Below are positions 53,089 through 61,452 of a stretch of DNA of 64,000 nt, piece after piece. The translations under genes were made by a program, and so were the position numbers. Position 1 is the stretch's first letter, and each line of letters begins with the position of its first letter. The DNA is from Barnesiella viscericola DSM 18177. Its GTDB lineage: Bacteria; Bacteroidota; Bacteroidia; Bacteroidales; Barnesiellaceae. The notes under the pieces are model-generated. The model ran no database searches. It saw only the letters and a program-made list of their open reading frames with translations, and had not been told where the DNA came from. The stretch covers positions 2,356,001 through 2,420,000 of the forward strand of contig NZ_CP007034.1 in the NCBI RefSeq assembly GCF_000512915.1. Reading direction: 5' to 3'.

Positions 53089-54203
53089 ACCTTGTATTTT
53101 TTCAACAGTCGTTGGTCGGCGATGATACCGCCACCGATGACGGCGTTGTCGCGGTAGATGACGGCCGATTGTCCCGGAGTGACCGCCGAAGCCTCCTGCT
53201 CGAAGTCGACAAGCCATTCGCCCGGGGTATCACCCGGTTGCAAGGTGGCCGGTATGGCCGCGCTGCGGTAGCGGATTTGTACCTCGACGGGACCCGCTTC
53301 GGCCAAGATGCCCTCGTGTGCCTCGCGCACGTCGGTGATGACCATGCGGCGGGTGAGCAACTCCTCGCGGTCGCCCAGCCGGATCGTGTTCTTTATCGGG
53401 TTGATGCGGGTAACGAACATGGGTTTGCCCAAGGCAATCTCCAACCCTTTGCGCTGCCCGATGGTGTAGAAGGGGAATCCCTTGTGCTGCCCCAGTTTGC
53501 GGCCGGTGGAGTCGACAAAAAATCCGCCGCCTACCTGCCGGTCGAGGTCGGGCAGCTGTTCGCGCAGGAAGTCGCGGTAGTCACCCGGAATGAAACACAC
53601 CTCCATGCTCTCCTTCTTCTCCACCTTCTCGTGGAACCCTTTGCCCTCGACATATTTTTTTATCTCCTCTTTGGTAATTCCGCCCAGCGGGAAGATGGTG
53701 CGCGAGAGTTCCTCCTGTCCCAGCCTCCACAAAAAGTACGACTGATCCTTCTTCTTGTCGGCACCCCGGGCCAGCACCCGGTAGCCGTCGCAGTCGAGAA
53801 TGCGGGCATAGTGGCCGGTAGCCACCCACGAGCAGCCCAGCCGGTCGGCCTCCTGCAAGAGGTAGTGCCACTTGAATTGCCGGTTGCACATGACGCAGGG
53901 ATTGGGCGTGTTGCCTTTGAGGTATTCGTCGATAAACGCTTTTATAATCGTGTTCCTGAACTCTTCGCGTACATCGAGAATGTGGTGTTCGATACCAATC
54001 TTCTCGGCCAGTTCGCGGGCTTCGATTGCAAACTGGGGAATCGTCTGCCCTTCGCGAGGGAAATGGCGCGGCAGGTCCCACATGCGCATGGTGAGCCCCA
54101 CGACCTCGTAGCCCTGTTCCTGTAAAATCATGCAGGTAGCAGAGCTGTCGATGCCGCCGCTCATGCCTACCAATACTCGTTTGTTGGATTCTTTTTGTTT
54201 CAT
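53085..54203 (-). CDS. mnmA: tRNA-specific 2-thiouridylase
   Basis: Thiolates U34 of tRNA-Lys, -Glu and -Gln, including the tRNA-Lys(UUU) in this window. It has 372 residues with the PP-loop SGGIDSS at 15-21 (usually SGGVDSS) and the catalytic cysteines Cys103 (NPCVMCN) and Cys203 (MEVCFIPG). It is the first gene of the mnmA-protease-xseA-xseB operon. Bacteroidales often carry two mnmA genes (family knowledge); this is one of them. Confidence 0.95.
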   Translation of the reverse strand: MKQKESNKRVLVGMSGGIDSSATCMILQEQGYEVVGLTMRMWDLPRHFPREGQTIPQFAIEARELAEKIGIEHHILDVREEFRNTIIKAFIDEYLKGNTPNPCVMCNRQFKWHYLLQEADRLGCSWVATGHYARILDCDGYRVLARGADKKKDQSYFLWRLGQEELSRTIFPLGGITKEEIKKYVEGKGFHEKVEKKESMEVCFIPGDYRDFLREQLPDLDRQVGGGFFVDSTGRKLGQHKGFPFYTIGQRKGLEIALGKPMFVTRINPIKNTIRLGDREELLTRRMVITDVREAHEGILAEAGPVEVQIRYRSAAIPATLQPGDTPGEWLVDFEQEASAVTPGQSAVIYRDNAVIGGGIIADQRLLKKYKV

Positions 54204-54211
54204 ATTGCTAC

Positions 54212-54238
54212 AAAAGTAAGGAACTTTTGCGAGGCAAA
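54212..54238 (-). promoter_or_regulatory. Promoter of the mnmA operon
   Basis: Minus strand: TACTTTTG at 54219-54212 and TTG at 54238-54236, spacing 16, slightly short. The start codon of mnmA is nine bases downstream of the -7 element's end. Confidence 0.5.
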
Positions 54239-54294
54239 CGGTAATAAACTTCTAAAAAACATATAAACCGGAAATGTTAAAAAGAGAAGTGTAT

Positions 54295-54326
54295 TTGTTC
54301 CTCTTGATAGAAAAAGATTATCTTTG
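54295..54326 (+). promoter_or_regulatory. Promoter of the 6S RNA
   Basis: TTG at 54295-54297 and TATCTTTG at 54319-54326 with 21 bases between. It faces the long hairpin at 54345-54507 and no protein gene lies between, so it should drive a non-coding transcript. Confidence 0.65.
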
Positions 54327-54332
54327 AAAAAA

Positions 54333-54520
54333 TATTGGGAACATAAGCGTTTAGATATTACCTCTATTCGGAATCAGCAAAATTCTTTTTAGGTGGGGTA
54401 ATCGACAGCTAAACGCCTGCGCTTGTACATACAAGCGTGGGCTGGTTGTTTGTCCACCTAAGGTTTTTGCTGGACCTCGAATAGGATAAACCATCAGGCT
54501 CACGCTTCTTTGATTATTTT
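54333..54520 (+). ncRNA. ssrS: 6S RNA (Bacteroidales type)
   Basis: Predicted regulator that binds RNA polymerase holoenzyme by imitating an open promoter. The sequence folds as one long interrupted hairpin of about 185 nt. The outermost pairing is AAGCGT/ACGCTT (54345-54350 with 54502-54507). Inside it are CTATTCG/CGAATAG (54364-54370 with 54478-54484), CAGCAAAA/TTTTGCTG (54375-54382 with 54465-54472) and TTAGGTGG/CCACCTAA (54389-54396 with 54454-54461). A large central bubble follows, then a terminal stem CGCTTGT/ACAAGCG (54420-54426 with 54431-54437). This architecture, the length and the own promoter fit 6S RNA and the Bacteroidales-1 RNA class. Ends are approximate. Confidence 0.75.
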
Positions 54521-54719
54521 TAGGCTCCAAGAGCTGTGTAAGTGGGACTGAAAAAAAGAGGGGATTCTCGGTTTATTTCTGCGAAAACCATAAACGAATG
54601 GGGGGTATGTGAACTACTTATTGGGTCATAGTTCATGTGTCTACCTGTGCAATTGTTTGGTTAGAAATTTCGCAGGGCGGGGAGGGAAAGTTGTTCAGCC
54701 TGCTTTTCCTCCCTTTTTA
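54521..54719 (+). ncRNA. Structured element of unknown function ending in a terminator
   Basis: No protein gene is visible. The element has a hairpin GGTA...TGAACTA/TAGTTCA...TACC (54604-54645) and ends in a strong terminator at 54680-54719 (GGGAGG-type stem and TTTTT). There is no clear promoter of its own, so it may be the 3' part of a 6S precursor or a separate small RNA. I cannot assign it to a known family. Confidence 0.45.
54680..54719 (+). terminator. Terminator closing the RNA region
   Basis: GGGAGGGAAAG (54681-54690 region) pairs with CTTTTCCTCCC (54703-54713) across a 12-base loop, followed by TTTTT (54714-54718). The remaining bases up to 54881 hold nothing I can identify. Confidence 0.7.
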
Positions 54720-54881
54720 TGGATAGGAGGTTGAGAAGGAAGCATATCTTCTTGAATTATAAAAGAGTTCCTTAAAATTTGTTCTCCTTGTTAGAGGGGA
54801 AACTTTTTGGTATTTTGGGGTGAGATGAAGCATTGGGGAGATGTTTCGTCCCGGTCGAAGAACCCCGGGTTGCAGGGAGGG

Positions 54882-55361
54882 TCAGGCTTTTTCGAGCAAT
54901 ACCACGGCATAGGCCGAGATACCCTCTTCCCGACCGGTAAATCCCAGCCGTTCGGTAGTTGTGGCTTTAATCGAGATGTCGTCGGGGTCGATACCCATGC
55001 AGTCGGCCAGAGTCTGTTGCATGGCCGGTATGTGAGGGTTGAGTTTGGGACGTTCGGCGCAGACGGTTATATCGGCGTTGCCTAAGGTATAGCCTTTACC
55101 TTGTATGAGTTCTACGGTCTTGCGCAGCAGAATCTTGCTGTCGATGCCGGCATATTCGCCAGCGGTATCGGGGAAGTGATACCCGATGTCGCGCAGGTTG
55201 GCGGCTCCCAGCAGGGCGTCGCACAAGGCGTGAATAAGCACGTCGGCATCAGAGTGGCCCAGCAGTCCCATCGTGTGGTCGATGCGTATGCCGCCCAGCC
55301 ACAATTCCCGGCCTTCGACCAGTCGGTGCACGTCAAATCCAAATCCTACACGTGTTTTCAT
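54882..55361 (-). CDS. ispF: 2-C-methyl-D-erythritol 2,4-cyclodiphosphate synthase
   Basis: Makes the cyclic diphosphate intermediate in the non-mevalonate isoprenoid pathway. It has 159 residues, normal for the family, with metal ligands in GFDVHRL (Asp10, His12) and LLGHSDADVLIHALCDALLG (histidine near 44). The C-terminal threonine-containing KATTTERLGFTGR is present. Its start overlaps the porV stop by four bases (ATGA). This linkage of ispF to porU-porV is known in other T9SS-bearing Bacteroidetes. Confidence 0.96.
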   Translation of the reverse strand: MKTRVGFGFDVHRLVEGRELWLGGIRIDHTMGLLGHSDADVLIHALCDALLGAANLRDIGYHFPDTAGEYAGIDSKILLRKTVELIQGKGYTLGNADITVCAERPKLNPHIPAMQQTLADCMGIDPDDISIKATTTERLGFTGREEGISAYAVVLLEKA

Positions 55362-56560
55362 CGGCGGTGTCCTATCAGTTCTTTCAGTCCGTCCATGTCG
55401 AACGAGAGGGTGAAACGCAACGTCTGGTCAAGCGGGCTGGTTTGAGCCGTTGCTACCATGTAGGCGGCGTCGATTTTCAGCACGTTGAGGGAGAATCCGG
55501 CACCGAAGGAGAAATACTTGCGGTTACCCTTGTATTTGTTTTCGTTGAAATATCCGGCGCGCAGGAAGAACTGCTGGTTGTAGGAGTATTCGGCACCTAT
55601 CGAAAAGTTGATTTCGCGCAACTCCTCCTTGAATCCGCCCGGGGCGTCGCTGAACGACTGGAAGATACCCGTGATGGGGGAGGTGTTCTGCCATTTCTCC
55701 TTGGCCTCTTCATACTCGGCATCGGTTTCGTAGTTGGCTACCTGCGGAGTCGAGGGTACCAGCAGTTTGTTGAAATCGAGGTTGAGCGACAGCGTGTTGT
55801 AGTCGGCCAGCGGGAAGAGGAACGAGGTTCCGATTTTCAGGTTGGTGGGCAGGAAGGCACTCTCGTTACCCCCGTCGTAGGAGACTTTGGTACCGATGTT
55901 GGAGATGTTGAAACCCAACGACCATTGGCATTCGCTGCGACCGATGATGGGGTAGGTGGTGTAGTAGCCCGAGATGTCGGCGGCAAAGGCCGAAGCACCC
56001 GAGGCATCGGATACACTCGACTCGTCGTAGTGGAAACCGAGGTCGGAGTAGATGTAGCGGAATACGACACCCATCGAGAATTTCTCGGAGAGCTTGCGCG
56101 AGTAACCTACATCGAAGGCCATCTCGTAGGGGGTGATGCTGTTCTGGGCATTACCATTATTGTCGGTGAGGACGATTTCGCCCAGCGAGAAGTAGCGCAG
56201 CGAGGCGCTGAGGGCCTGCAAGTCGCTGCTGCCCAATTTCCAGTAACCGGCCAGGTAGGCCAGGTAGATGTCGTTGACCAGTTTGCGCAACCACGGAGTG
56301 TACGACAGCGAGACCCCGGCCTGGCTGTAAGCAAAGGCATATTTCGAGGGGTTCCAGAACTGCGAGTTGACGTCGGGGTCGGTGGCCGCACCCAGGTCGC
56401 CCAGCGAGGCACCGCGCGAATCGGGGGTAATGCTCAGCGAGGTGACACCGGTGTTGATGGGGTTGAACTCGTTTTTGGACGCGTTGTCGGCATGGACACC
56501 CAGCGGCAGGCACATCGACACAAGTGTGAGGACTATACTGTAAAAATAGGTTCTTTTCAT
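55358..56560 (-). CDS. porV: Type IX secretion outer-membrane shuttle protein PorV
   Basis: Outer-membrane barrel that carries T9SS cargo to the PorU sortase. It has 400 residues: a signal peptide (to about 25), then a FadL-like 14-strand barrel. Characteristic features are the N-terminal ITPDSRGASLGDLGAATDPD segment followed by FWNPSKYAFA, which marks PorV/PorQ proteins. Neighbours porU upstream (52-base gap) and ispF downstream reinforce PorV over PorQ. The last residues are not the usual aromatic end, but the arrangement is normal for this family as far as I can tell. Confidence 0.92.
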   Translation of the reverse strand: MKRTYFYSIVLTLVSMCLPLGVHADNASKNEFNPINTGVTSLSITPDSRGASLGDLGAATDPDVNSQFWNPSKYAFAYSQAGVSLSYTPWLRKLVNDIYLAYLAGYWKLGSSDLQALSASLRYFSLGEIVLTDNNGNAQNSITPYEMAFDVGYSRKLSEKFSMGVVFRYIYSDLGFHYDESSVSDASGASAFAADISGYYTTYPIIGRSECQWSLGFNISNIGTKVSYDGGNESAFLPTNLKIGTSFLFPLADYNTLSLNLDFNKLLVPSTPQVANYETDAEYEEAKEKWQNTSPITGIFQSFSDAPGGFKEELREINFSIGAEYSYNQQFFLRAGYFNENKYKGNRKYFSFGAGFSLNVLKIDAAYMVATAQTSPLDQTLRFTLSFDMDGLKELIGHRR

Positions 56561-56612
56561 CGTGTGTGGTGTTACGAATTACATGTATATAATTAACAGA
56601 GATTCCCCCCGA

Positions 56613-59600
56613 TTATTGCGTAATGACTACGATTTTTTTGGTGGGAGTGGCTGTTGAGCCGGTCTCTGTTTCGAGGTATGCCCGGCAGTCATACTGTCCG
56701 GCCGGTACCCGCAGTCCGTTGTTGTCGAGCAGGTCCCAGACGAGGGGGAAGGGGTTGCCCGAGGTCTCGCGGTACCACACCTCTTCGCCTCGCATGTCGG
56801 TGACGGAGATACGGGCCCGCTTCACCTCGCCAAGGGCGTTGCCTTCAAGGTCTTGACAGGTGAGGGTAGCCTGTTCGGTCACGGGCTCTTCGTCAATCAG
56901 GAGGCGATAGTCCGATTCATCGGGGGCAATCTCGAATGCCGTGGTCACCTCCGACGAGTTTCCCAACGTATCGAATACCTTGAATGTGAGGGTGTAAAGC
57001 CCTTCCCGTAGTGCGGGTATCGGATAGACGAGTTCGCCGCCCGGGGTGTTGCCGTCGAGAGTGGGCCGATAGTAGCGGGAGGGATTATCCTCGATAGTGG
57101 CGCCGTTGAGTAACAGAATCATCTGTCGGCCCAGCGTGTTGCCACTCCATATGCCCGAGGGGTCGGAAAAGCGGCAGATGAAGGAGGCCGGCGTTTCTAT
57201 CCGGGCTCCGTCGGTAAAGTGGTCGCTGTCAATCCCGGCAAAAGTAATCTCGGGACCCTGAGTGTCGGTCGATTCGGTTGCCGGAGTGGTGCCGATTATC
57301 AGTTGCTCGGTGTAGCCGTTGGCTTCCCGACCCGACGGTTCGCAGGCATAGAGGTTGAGCAGAGCCGATTTACCCGAGTGGGAGTTGTCGGGCGGCAGGA
57401 CAACCGTGAGGCTGAACTGTCCGTTCTGCACGGTGCCGATACCCGTAGTGAGCAGGTCGGGGCGGTAGTTGTAGGTCCAGGTCTTGGAGTCCTGATGCGC
57501 CAGGGTGGTGAAACTCTTCTCCTCGTCATAGAGCGAGAAGTAGACCTCTCCGTTGAAGTCGGAGAGCTGCTCGCCCTGAGGGGTACGCACCTCGCCTTCG
57601 ACCGTATAGCTTTGGCCCGATTCCATTTCGGTCTGGCTCGTGGCGCTCTGCCCGTTGATGCGGGTGACTTGCAGGTCGTATTGAGGATAGGCAAGTCGCA
57701 AGGCCGGGTCGCCGATGAGTACGTAGTTGAGTTTGTTTTTGTCGATTTCGGTATTGAAATCACGTTTGGCCCGCATCATGATGTCGCCAATGCGCAGGTA
57801 CTCGCCATTGTCGTCGCGCGACAGAAACCATTTCATCAGCCGGCGGTTAATCTTGTCGTTGCCGTCGGTATAGACCACGCGGGTGGTGGTAATCAGGCCG
57901 ATGGCTCCGGCCGTGGGGTTGAGAAACATGCTTTCGCCGGCCGTGAGGCTTCCATCGTCGAACCGGCAATAGTCGCAAGTAATCGTGATGACGAACGGCA
58001 GACGGCTGTTGTCGAGGCTATCCATGGCCAATCGGGGGAAAAGCCCTTCGCCGGTGAAGCCTATCTCGGAGGCATTATGGCCGATGAAGTCGAAAAGGAG
58101 CATGCCCTCGTCGAAATATTTCATCAACTCCCGGTGAGCGTCGAGGTATTTTTTCTCTTTGGGATCCAGGTAATACGAGTCGATATATATTTTATTGACC
58201 CGGTACCCCAGTTTGGGGTTGTCGCTGTTTTTGAGCAGCAGGGTATCGCTACCCAAGTCGGCTTGTTTGGTATGTACCGCTTCATCGCCGTCGTCGGCCG
58301 CTATGCAGATGTTGTTTTTCCAGGGAGAGAGATCGCTGTTTTGTACATACCGATACAATTTGTCTACGGCCAGCCGGGCGTTTTGCAGCGACGATACAGG
58401 GTAGCGCCCGATGCCCAGACACACTTTGTCGGTCTTGATTTCCTGTCCCGAGCCCTCCTCGAGAAAGCCGAAGTAATCTTCCAGCACGAACGATTCGCGT
58501 TCGTCGATACTGGTCTTGGACTGATAGGTGAGCAACTGGCTGCATTGAGGTGTGTGTAGATTCTTCATCGCGGCTCGGTTGTCATAAGAACCGTCGCCGA
58601 AGAGAAGCAGGTACCGGGGACGGTCCGCCTCGTTGGTAGCCCGGTCGTAGAACATTTTCATCAGTCGGCGATAGGCGGTAGCGTCGGGGGTTCCCGATGA
58701 AAATTCGTTGAAGATCTGTTCCTGTTCGACCACGATGACCGAGAGCCCCTCTTCCCGGTGCAGTTGGGCCACCCGCTCGGCTTCGCTCTGCAAGGCAGCC
58801 GGGGTGATGATGGTAAGGTCGGCAATATCGAGTGCATGGAGATTCTGATTCCCCACTCGTTTGACAAAGCTGGGCGAGGGAAACTTCTGAGCAGGGTCAA
58901 AGGCAATGTATTCCCTCAGTTGGGTGTCGATGGGTGAGAAGCTGGTCGTTTGGTTTTCAAATGTAGTGGATACCACCTTCGGGGCGTGTGGAGTGGTGAT
59001 GTCCCATACCACGGTCGAGGCTGTGCTGTTGCCTATCTGGTAGCGGTCGTTGCTTGTGCGGTTGATAAAGCGAAATGCCACCTGCCCGTCGTAGAGTTGC
59101 AGCAGACGCTGGTAGTTGAGCCTGATGTAGTCGAGGTAGGCGCACAGGGTGGAGCCCGTACTGGTGTATCGGAGGCTTATGGTCGATTCTTCGCTGGCCT
59201 GGTTGTAGGTTTTGAGGGGAGAGACCTGCCGGAGAAATTCGTAGGAGTCGTAGTATTTCGAGATGCGGTTTGTGGTACTGGTTGGCAGTTCCGAGCCATT
59301 GTACGAGATGTAGATATAGCCCTCTCCGTCCTCGATTTTTGCACCGAACGATACCCTGATTTTGATAGGTGCGGGCTGTGCTCCGGGCAGGTGAAACTCA
59401 AAATCCTGATTGGGTGTTGCCAAGAAATCTTCGCCGAAAAAGTTCTGCCCGGTTTCCCCCACCGATACCAGCTCTTGTTCGTGTAACGCATAATCGTTGA
59501 ATGTCGTGACCGGGGTGGGATTGGCCGGAGTCGGAGATGTGAGGGTGGCAAAGTCGGCTTTTGTCACGGCCTTGTCGGTGAGAAAATAGTAGGCCTGGGT

Positions 59601-60014
59601 CGAATAGGGGTGAGTCCGTTGGGTAAACTCGTTGTTGCTGGAGTCGAACGTCCATCGGGTAGTTCCGGTCGAGTAGAAATAGAGCGTGTTGTTGTGTTGC
59701 CAGAGTGGTATTTGCGGCAGGTCGTCGATATAACCGTCCTGGTTGGAGAAGAGTTCGTCGATAACAAGTCCGCCATAGCCGAATAGCTTTACGTTTGACG
59801 GATCGATAAAGCCCCATGCCGAGAGTGAATCGTAAGGGATTTGGTAGATACCGGCCTGGGTGGTGGCAATCTTTACCCACTTTCCGTCGGCCAAGACCGA
59901 GCGGGTTGCATAGTCGCTGCTGTTTCGCCCGTAGACCGTTGAAAATGAGGTGAAAAATGCGGAGAGAATGATAAGTATGATGGTGTTTTTTCTAACTGTG
60001 TTTGTTTGAGGCAT
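56613..60014 (-). CDS. porU: Type IX secretion sortase PorU (gingipain-like C25)
   Basis: Surface-anchored cysteine sortase that cleaves the C-terminal signal of T9SS cargo and attaches it to A-LPS. It has 1133 residues, the usual length: signal segment (about 10-29), an N-terminal beta domain (to about 380), the C25-type catalytic domain (about 400-800) and C-terminal Ig-like domains with a FlgD-type end. The catalytic pair is His646 (FIGHNASEIGF) and Cys680 (TITCDYCRFDD); the context differs from gingipains (GHGG) but the residues are kept. Gene nine bases after the FAH gene and just before porV. The window contains two likely cargo proteins. Confidence 0.93.
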   Translation of the reverse strand: MPQTNTVRKNTIILIILSAFFTSFSTVYGRNSSDYATRSVLADGKWVKIATTQAGIYQIPYDSLSAWGFIDPSNVKLFGYGGLVIDELFSNQDGYIDDLPQIPLWQHNNTLYFYSTGTTRWTFDSSNNEFTQRTHPYSTQAYYFLTDKAVTKADFATLTSPTPANPTPVTTFNDYALHEQELVSVGETGQNFFGEDFLATPNQDFEFHLPGAQPAPIKIRVSFGAKIEDGEGYIYISYNGSELPTSTTNRISKYYDSYEFLRQVSPLKTYNQASEESTISLRYTSTGSTLCAYLDYIRLNYQRLLQLYDGQVAFRFINRTSNDRYQIGNSTASTVVWDITTPHAPKVVSTTFENQTTSFSPIDTQLREYIAFDPAQKFPSPSFVKRVGNQNLHALDIADLTIITPAALQSEAERVAQLHREEGLSVIVVEQEQIFNEFSSGTPDATAYRRLMKMFYDRATNEADRPRYLLLFGDGSYDNRAAMKNLHTPQCSQLLTYQSKTSIDERESFVLEDYFGFLEEGSGQEIKTDKVCLGIGRYPVSSLQNARLAVDKLYRYVQNSDLSPWKNNICIAADDGDEAVHTKQADLGSDTLLLKNSDNPKLGYRVNKIYIDSYYLDPKEKKYLDAHRELMKYFDEGMLLFDFIGHNASEIGFTGEGLFPRLAMDSLDNSRLPFVITITCDYCRFDDGSLTAGESMFLNPTAGAIGLITTTRVVYTDGNDKINRRLMKWFLSRDDNGEYLRIGDIMMRAKRDFNTEIDKNKLNYVLIGDPALRLAYPQYDLQVTRINGQSATSQTEMESGQSYTVEGEVRTPQGEQLSDFNGEVYFSLYDEEKSFTTLAHQDSKTWTYNYRPDLLTTGIGTVQNGQFSLTVVLPPDNSHSGKSALLNLYACEPSGREANGYTEQLIIGTTPATESTDTQGPEITFAGIDSDHFTDGARIETPASFICRFSDPSGIWSGNTLGRQMILLLNGATIEDNPSRYYRPTLDGNTPGGELVYPIPALREGLYTLTFKVFDTLGNSSEVTTAFEIAPDESDYRLLIDEEPVTEQATLTCQDLEGNALGEVKRARISVTDMRGEEVWYRETSGNPFPLVWDLLDNNGLRVPAGQYDCRAYLETETGSTATPTKKIVVITQ

Positions 60015-60023
60015 GTGATATAG

Positions 60024-60641
60024 CTATTTAACAAAAAAATCGAGCACTTTCTTTTCGCCGATATACCCTTCGAGGTGGTCGCCGATTTGTACCGGCCCTA
60101 CGCCTGCGGGCGTCCCCGTAAAGATGATGTCCCCTATCTTTAACGTGTAGAATTGACTTACATAGGCGATAATCCGGTCGATAGAGAAAATCATGTCGCG
60201 GCTGTTGCCCTGTTGCACCCGTTGGCCGTTTAGGGTCAAGGTGAAATCGATATTCCCGGCCTTCTCCGGCTGGTCGGGCAGGGGGAGAAACTCGCCGATA
60301 GGTGCCGAGTAGTCAAACCCCTTCGACAGGTCCCACGGGTTGCCCTGAGCCCGGGCCTCGGCTTGCAGGTCGCGGGCGGTAAAGTCGATGCCCACAGTCA
60401 CGGCATCGTAGTAGCGGTGGGCGAATTTGGGGGCGATGTTTTTTCCCAGTCGGGAGATGTGGAAGACCAGTTCAGTCTCGTATTCGATGCGGTTCGAGAA
60501 TCGGGGCAGGAAAAAGGGCTTGCCGCTTTTCAGCAAGGCCGTTTCGGGCATGGTGAAGACGACGGGGGCCTGCGGTATGGCCTTTTGAGCCATCTCTGCA
60601 TTGTGCGATTGATAATTCCAGCCGACAGCGATTATCTTCAT
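60024..60641 (-). CDS. Fumarylacetoacetate hydrolase-family protein
   Basis: Cytoplasmic protein of 205 residues of the FAH/FAHD1-like superfamily, members of which cleave C-C bonds or decarboxylate acyl pyruvates such as oxaloacetate. Metal ligands are visible: ETELVF (Glu pair near 54-56) and the aspartate in VGIDFTARDLQ; TGTPAGVGPVQIGDHLEG closes the active site. The exact substrate is not known. It is six bases after rex and nine before porU, in one unit. Confidence 0.9.
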   Translation of the reverse strand: MKIIAVGWNYQSHNAEMAQKAIPQAPVVFTMPETALLKSGKPFFLPRFSNRIEYETELVFHISRLGKNIAPKFAHRYYDAVTVGIDFTARDLQAEARAQGNPWDLSKGFDYSAPIGEFLPLPDQPEKAGNIDFTLTLNGQRVQQGNSRDMIFSIDRIIAYVSQFYTLKIGDIIFTGTPAGVGPVQIGDHLEGYIGEKKVLDFFVK

Positions 60642-60647
60642 AAGCGA

Positions 60648-61295
60648 TTATTTAATGTTGTTCAGCCGGTTGAACATGACGGCCAGATGAGCGTAAATCG
60701 AGGTGTTCTGTATCACGATGTGCTTGGGCACGCGTATTCGGTACGGGGTGAAGTTCCAGATGGCCTTGATGCCTCCGGCTATCATCTCTTCGGTGACGCT
60801 TTGCGCCTTGTCGATGGGGACGGTGAGGATACCTATCTTCACGCCCAACTCTTTTTGCTTTTGGGGAAACTGCGAGAGGTGGTAGATGGGTATGTGGTTG
60901 ACAAACGTACCGGCCAGCTCGGGCTTGACGTCAAAGCCGGCAACCACTTCGAGGCCGTATTGCGACAGACCCGAGTCTTGCATCAGGGCGGCTCCCAGAT
61001 TACCGACACCGAAGATAAATGCCTTGTGCATGGAGGTGAATCCCAGAAACTCTTCCAGGACGGATACCAGCGAATTGATTTCATATCCCACCCGGGTCTT
61101 CCCCGAGATGTTGATGAATGAAAGGTCTTTGGCTATTTTCGACGAATCTACGCCTATCTCTTTGGCTATCTGGGTAGACGACACATACTCTTCGCCTTTG
61201 GTTTGCAGCAGTTTGATATAAGCCAGATACCAGGGAAGCCGACGCAACGAAGGCTCCGGTAACTTAACGGTAGATTTCGATTCAGAACTGTCCAT
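60648..61295 (-). CDS. rex: Redox-sensing transcriptional repressor Rex
   Basis: Repressor that responds to the NADH/NAD+ ratio, 215 residues. A winged helix fills residues about 15-85 (PSLRRLPWYLAYIKLL; VSSTQIAKEIGVDSSKIAKDLSF, in two parts), followed by a Rossmann domain with the nucleotide loop FGVGNLGAAL at about 98-107. The C-terminal helix swaps between subunits in known structures. It leads the rex-FAH-porU-porV-ispF unit and has a -7 promoter element upstream. I found no Rex operator palindrome in this window. Confidence 0.95.
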   Translation of the reverse strand: MDSSESKSTVKLPEPSLRRLPWYLAYIKLLQTKGEEYVSSTQIAKEIGVDSSKIAKDLSFINISGKTRVGYEINSLVSVLEEFLGFTSMHKAFIFGVGNLGAALMQDSGLSQYGLEVVAGFDVKPELAGTFVNHIPIYHLSQFPQKQKELGVKIGILTVPIDKAQSVTEEMIAGGIKAIWNFTPYRIRVPKHIVIQNTSIYAHLAVMFNRLNNIK

Positions 61296-61317
61296 CTCTT
61301 TTGTCTGTTTTGCGAAA

Positions 61318-61325
61318 CAAAGATA
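61318..61325 (-). promoter_or_regulatory. Promoter -7 element of the rex operon
   Basis: TATCTTTG read 61325-61318 on the minus strand, 22 bases before the rex start. The closest TTG lies at 61351-61349 (spacing 23, rather long). Confidence 0.5.
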
Positions 61326-61452
61326 ATATAAAAATGTGAGAAACGGTTCAATTTATGGAAATCGTAGTTGAATGTTAGCGGCTTATGTCCGTCCTGCGCA
61401 GGGTTTCCACGGGGAACCCGACAATGGCCCCACGCGGTGTATCGACGGGAAA

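Noticed and set aside
54807-55085. 92-residue plus frame at the ispF end
   Set aside because: Mostly antisense to ispF, no promoter or family resemblance.
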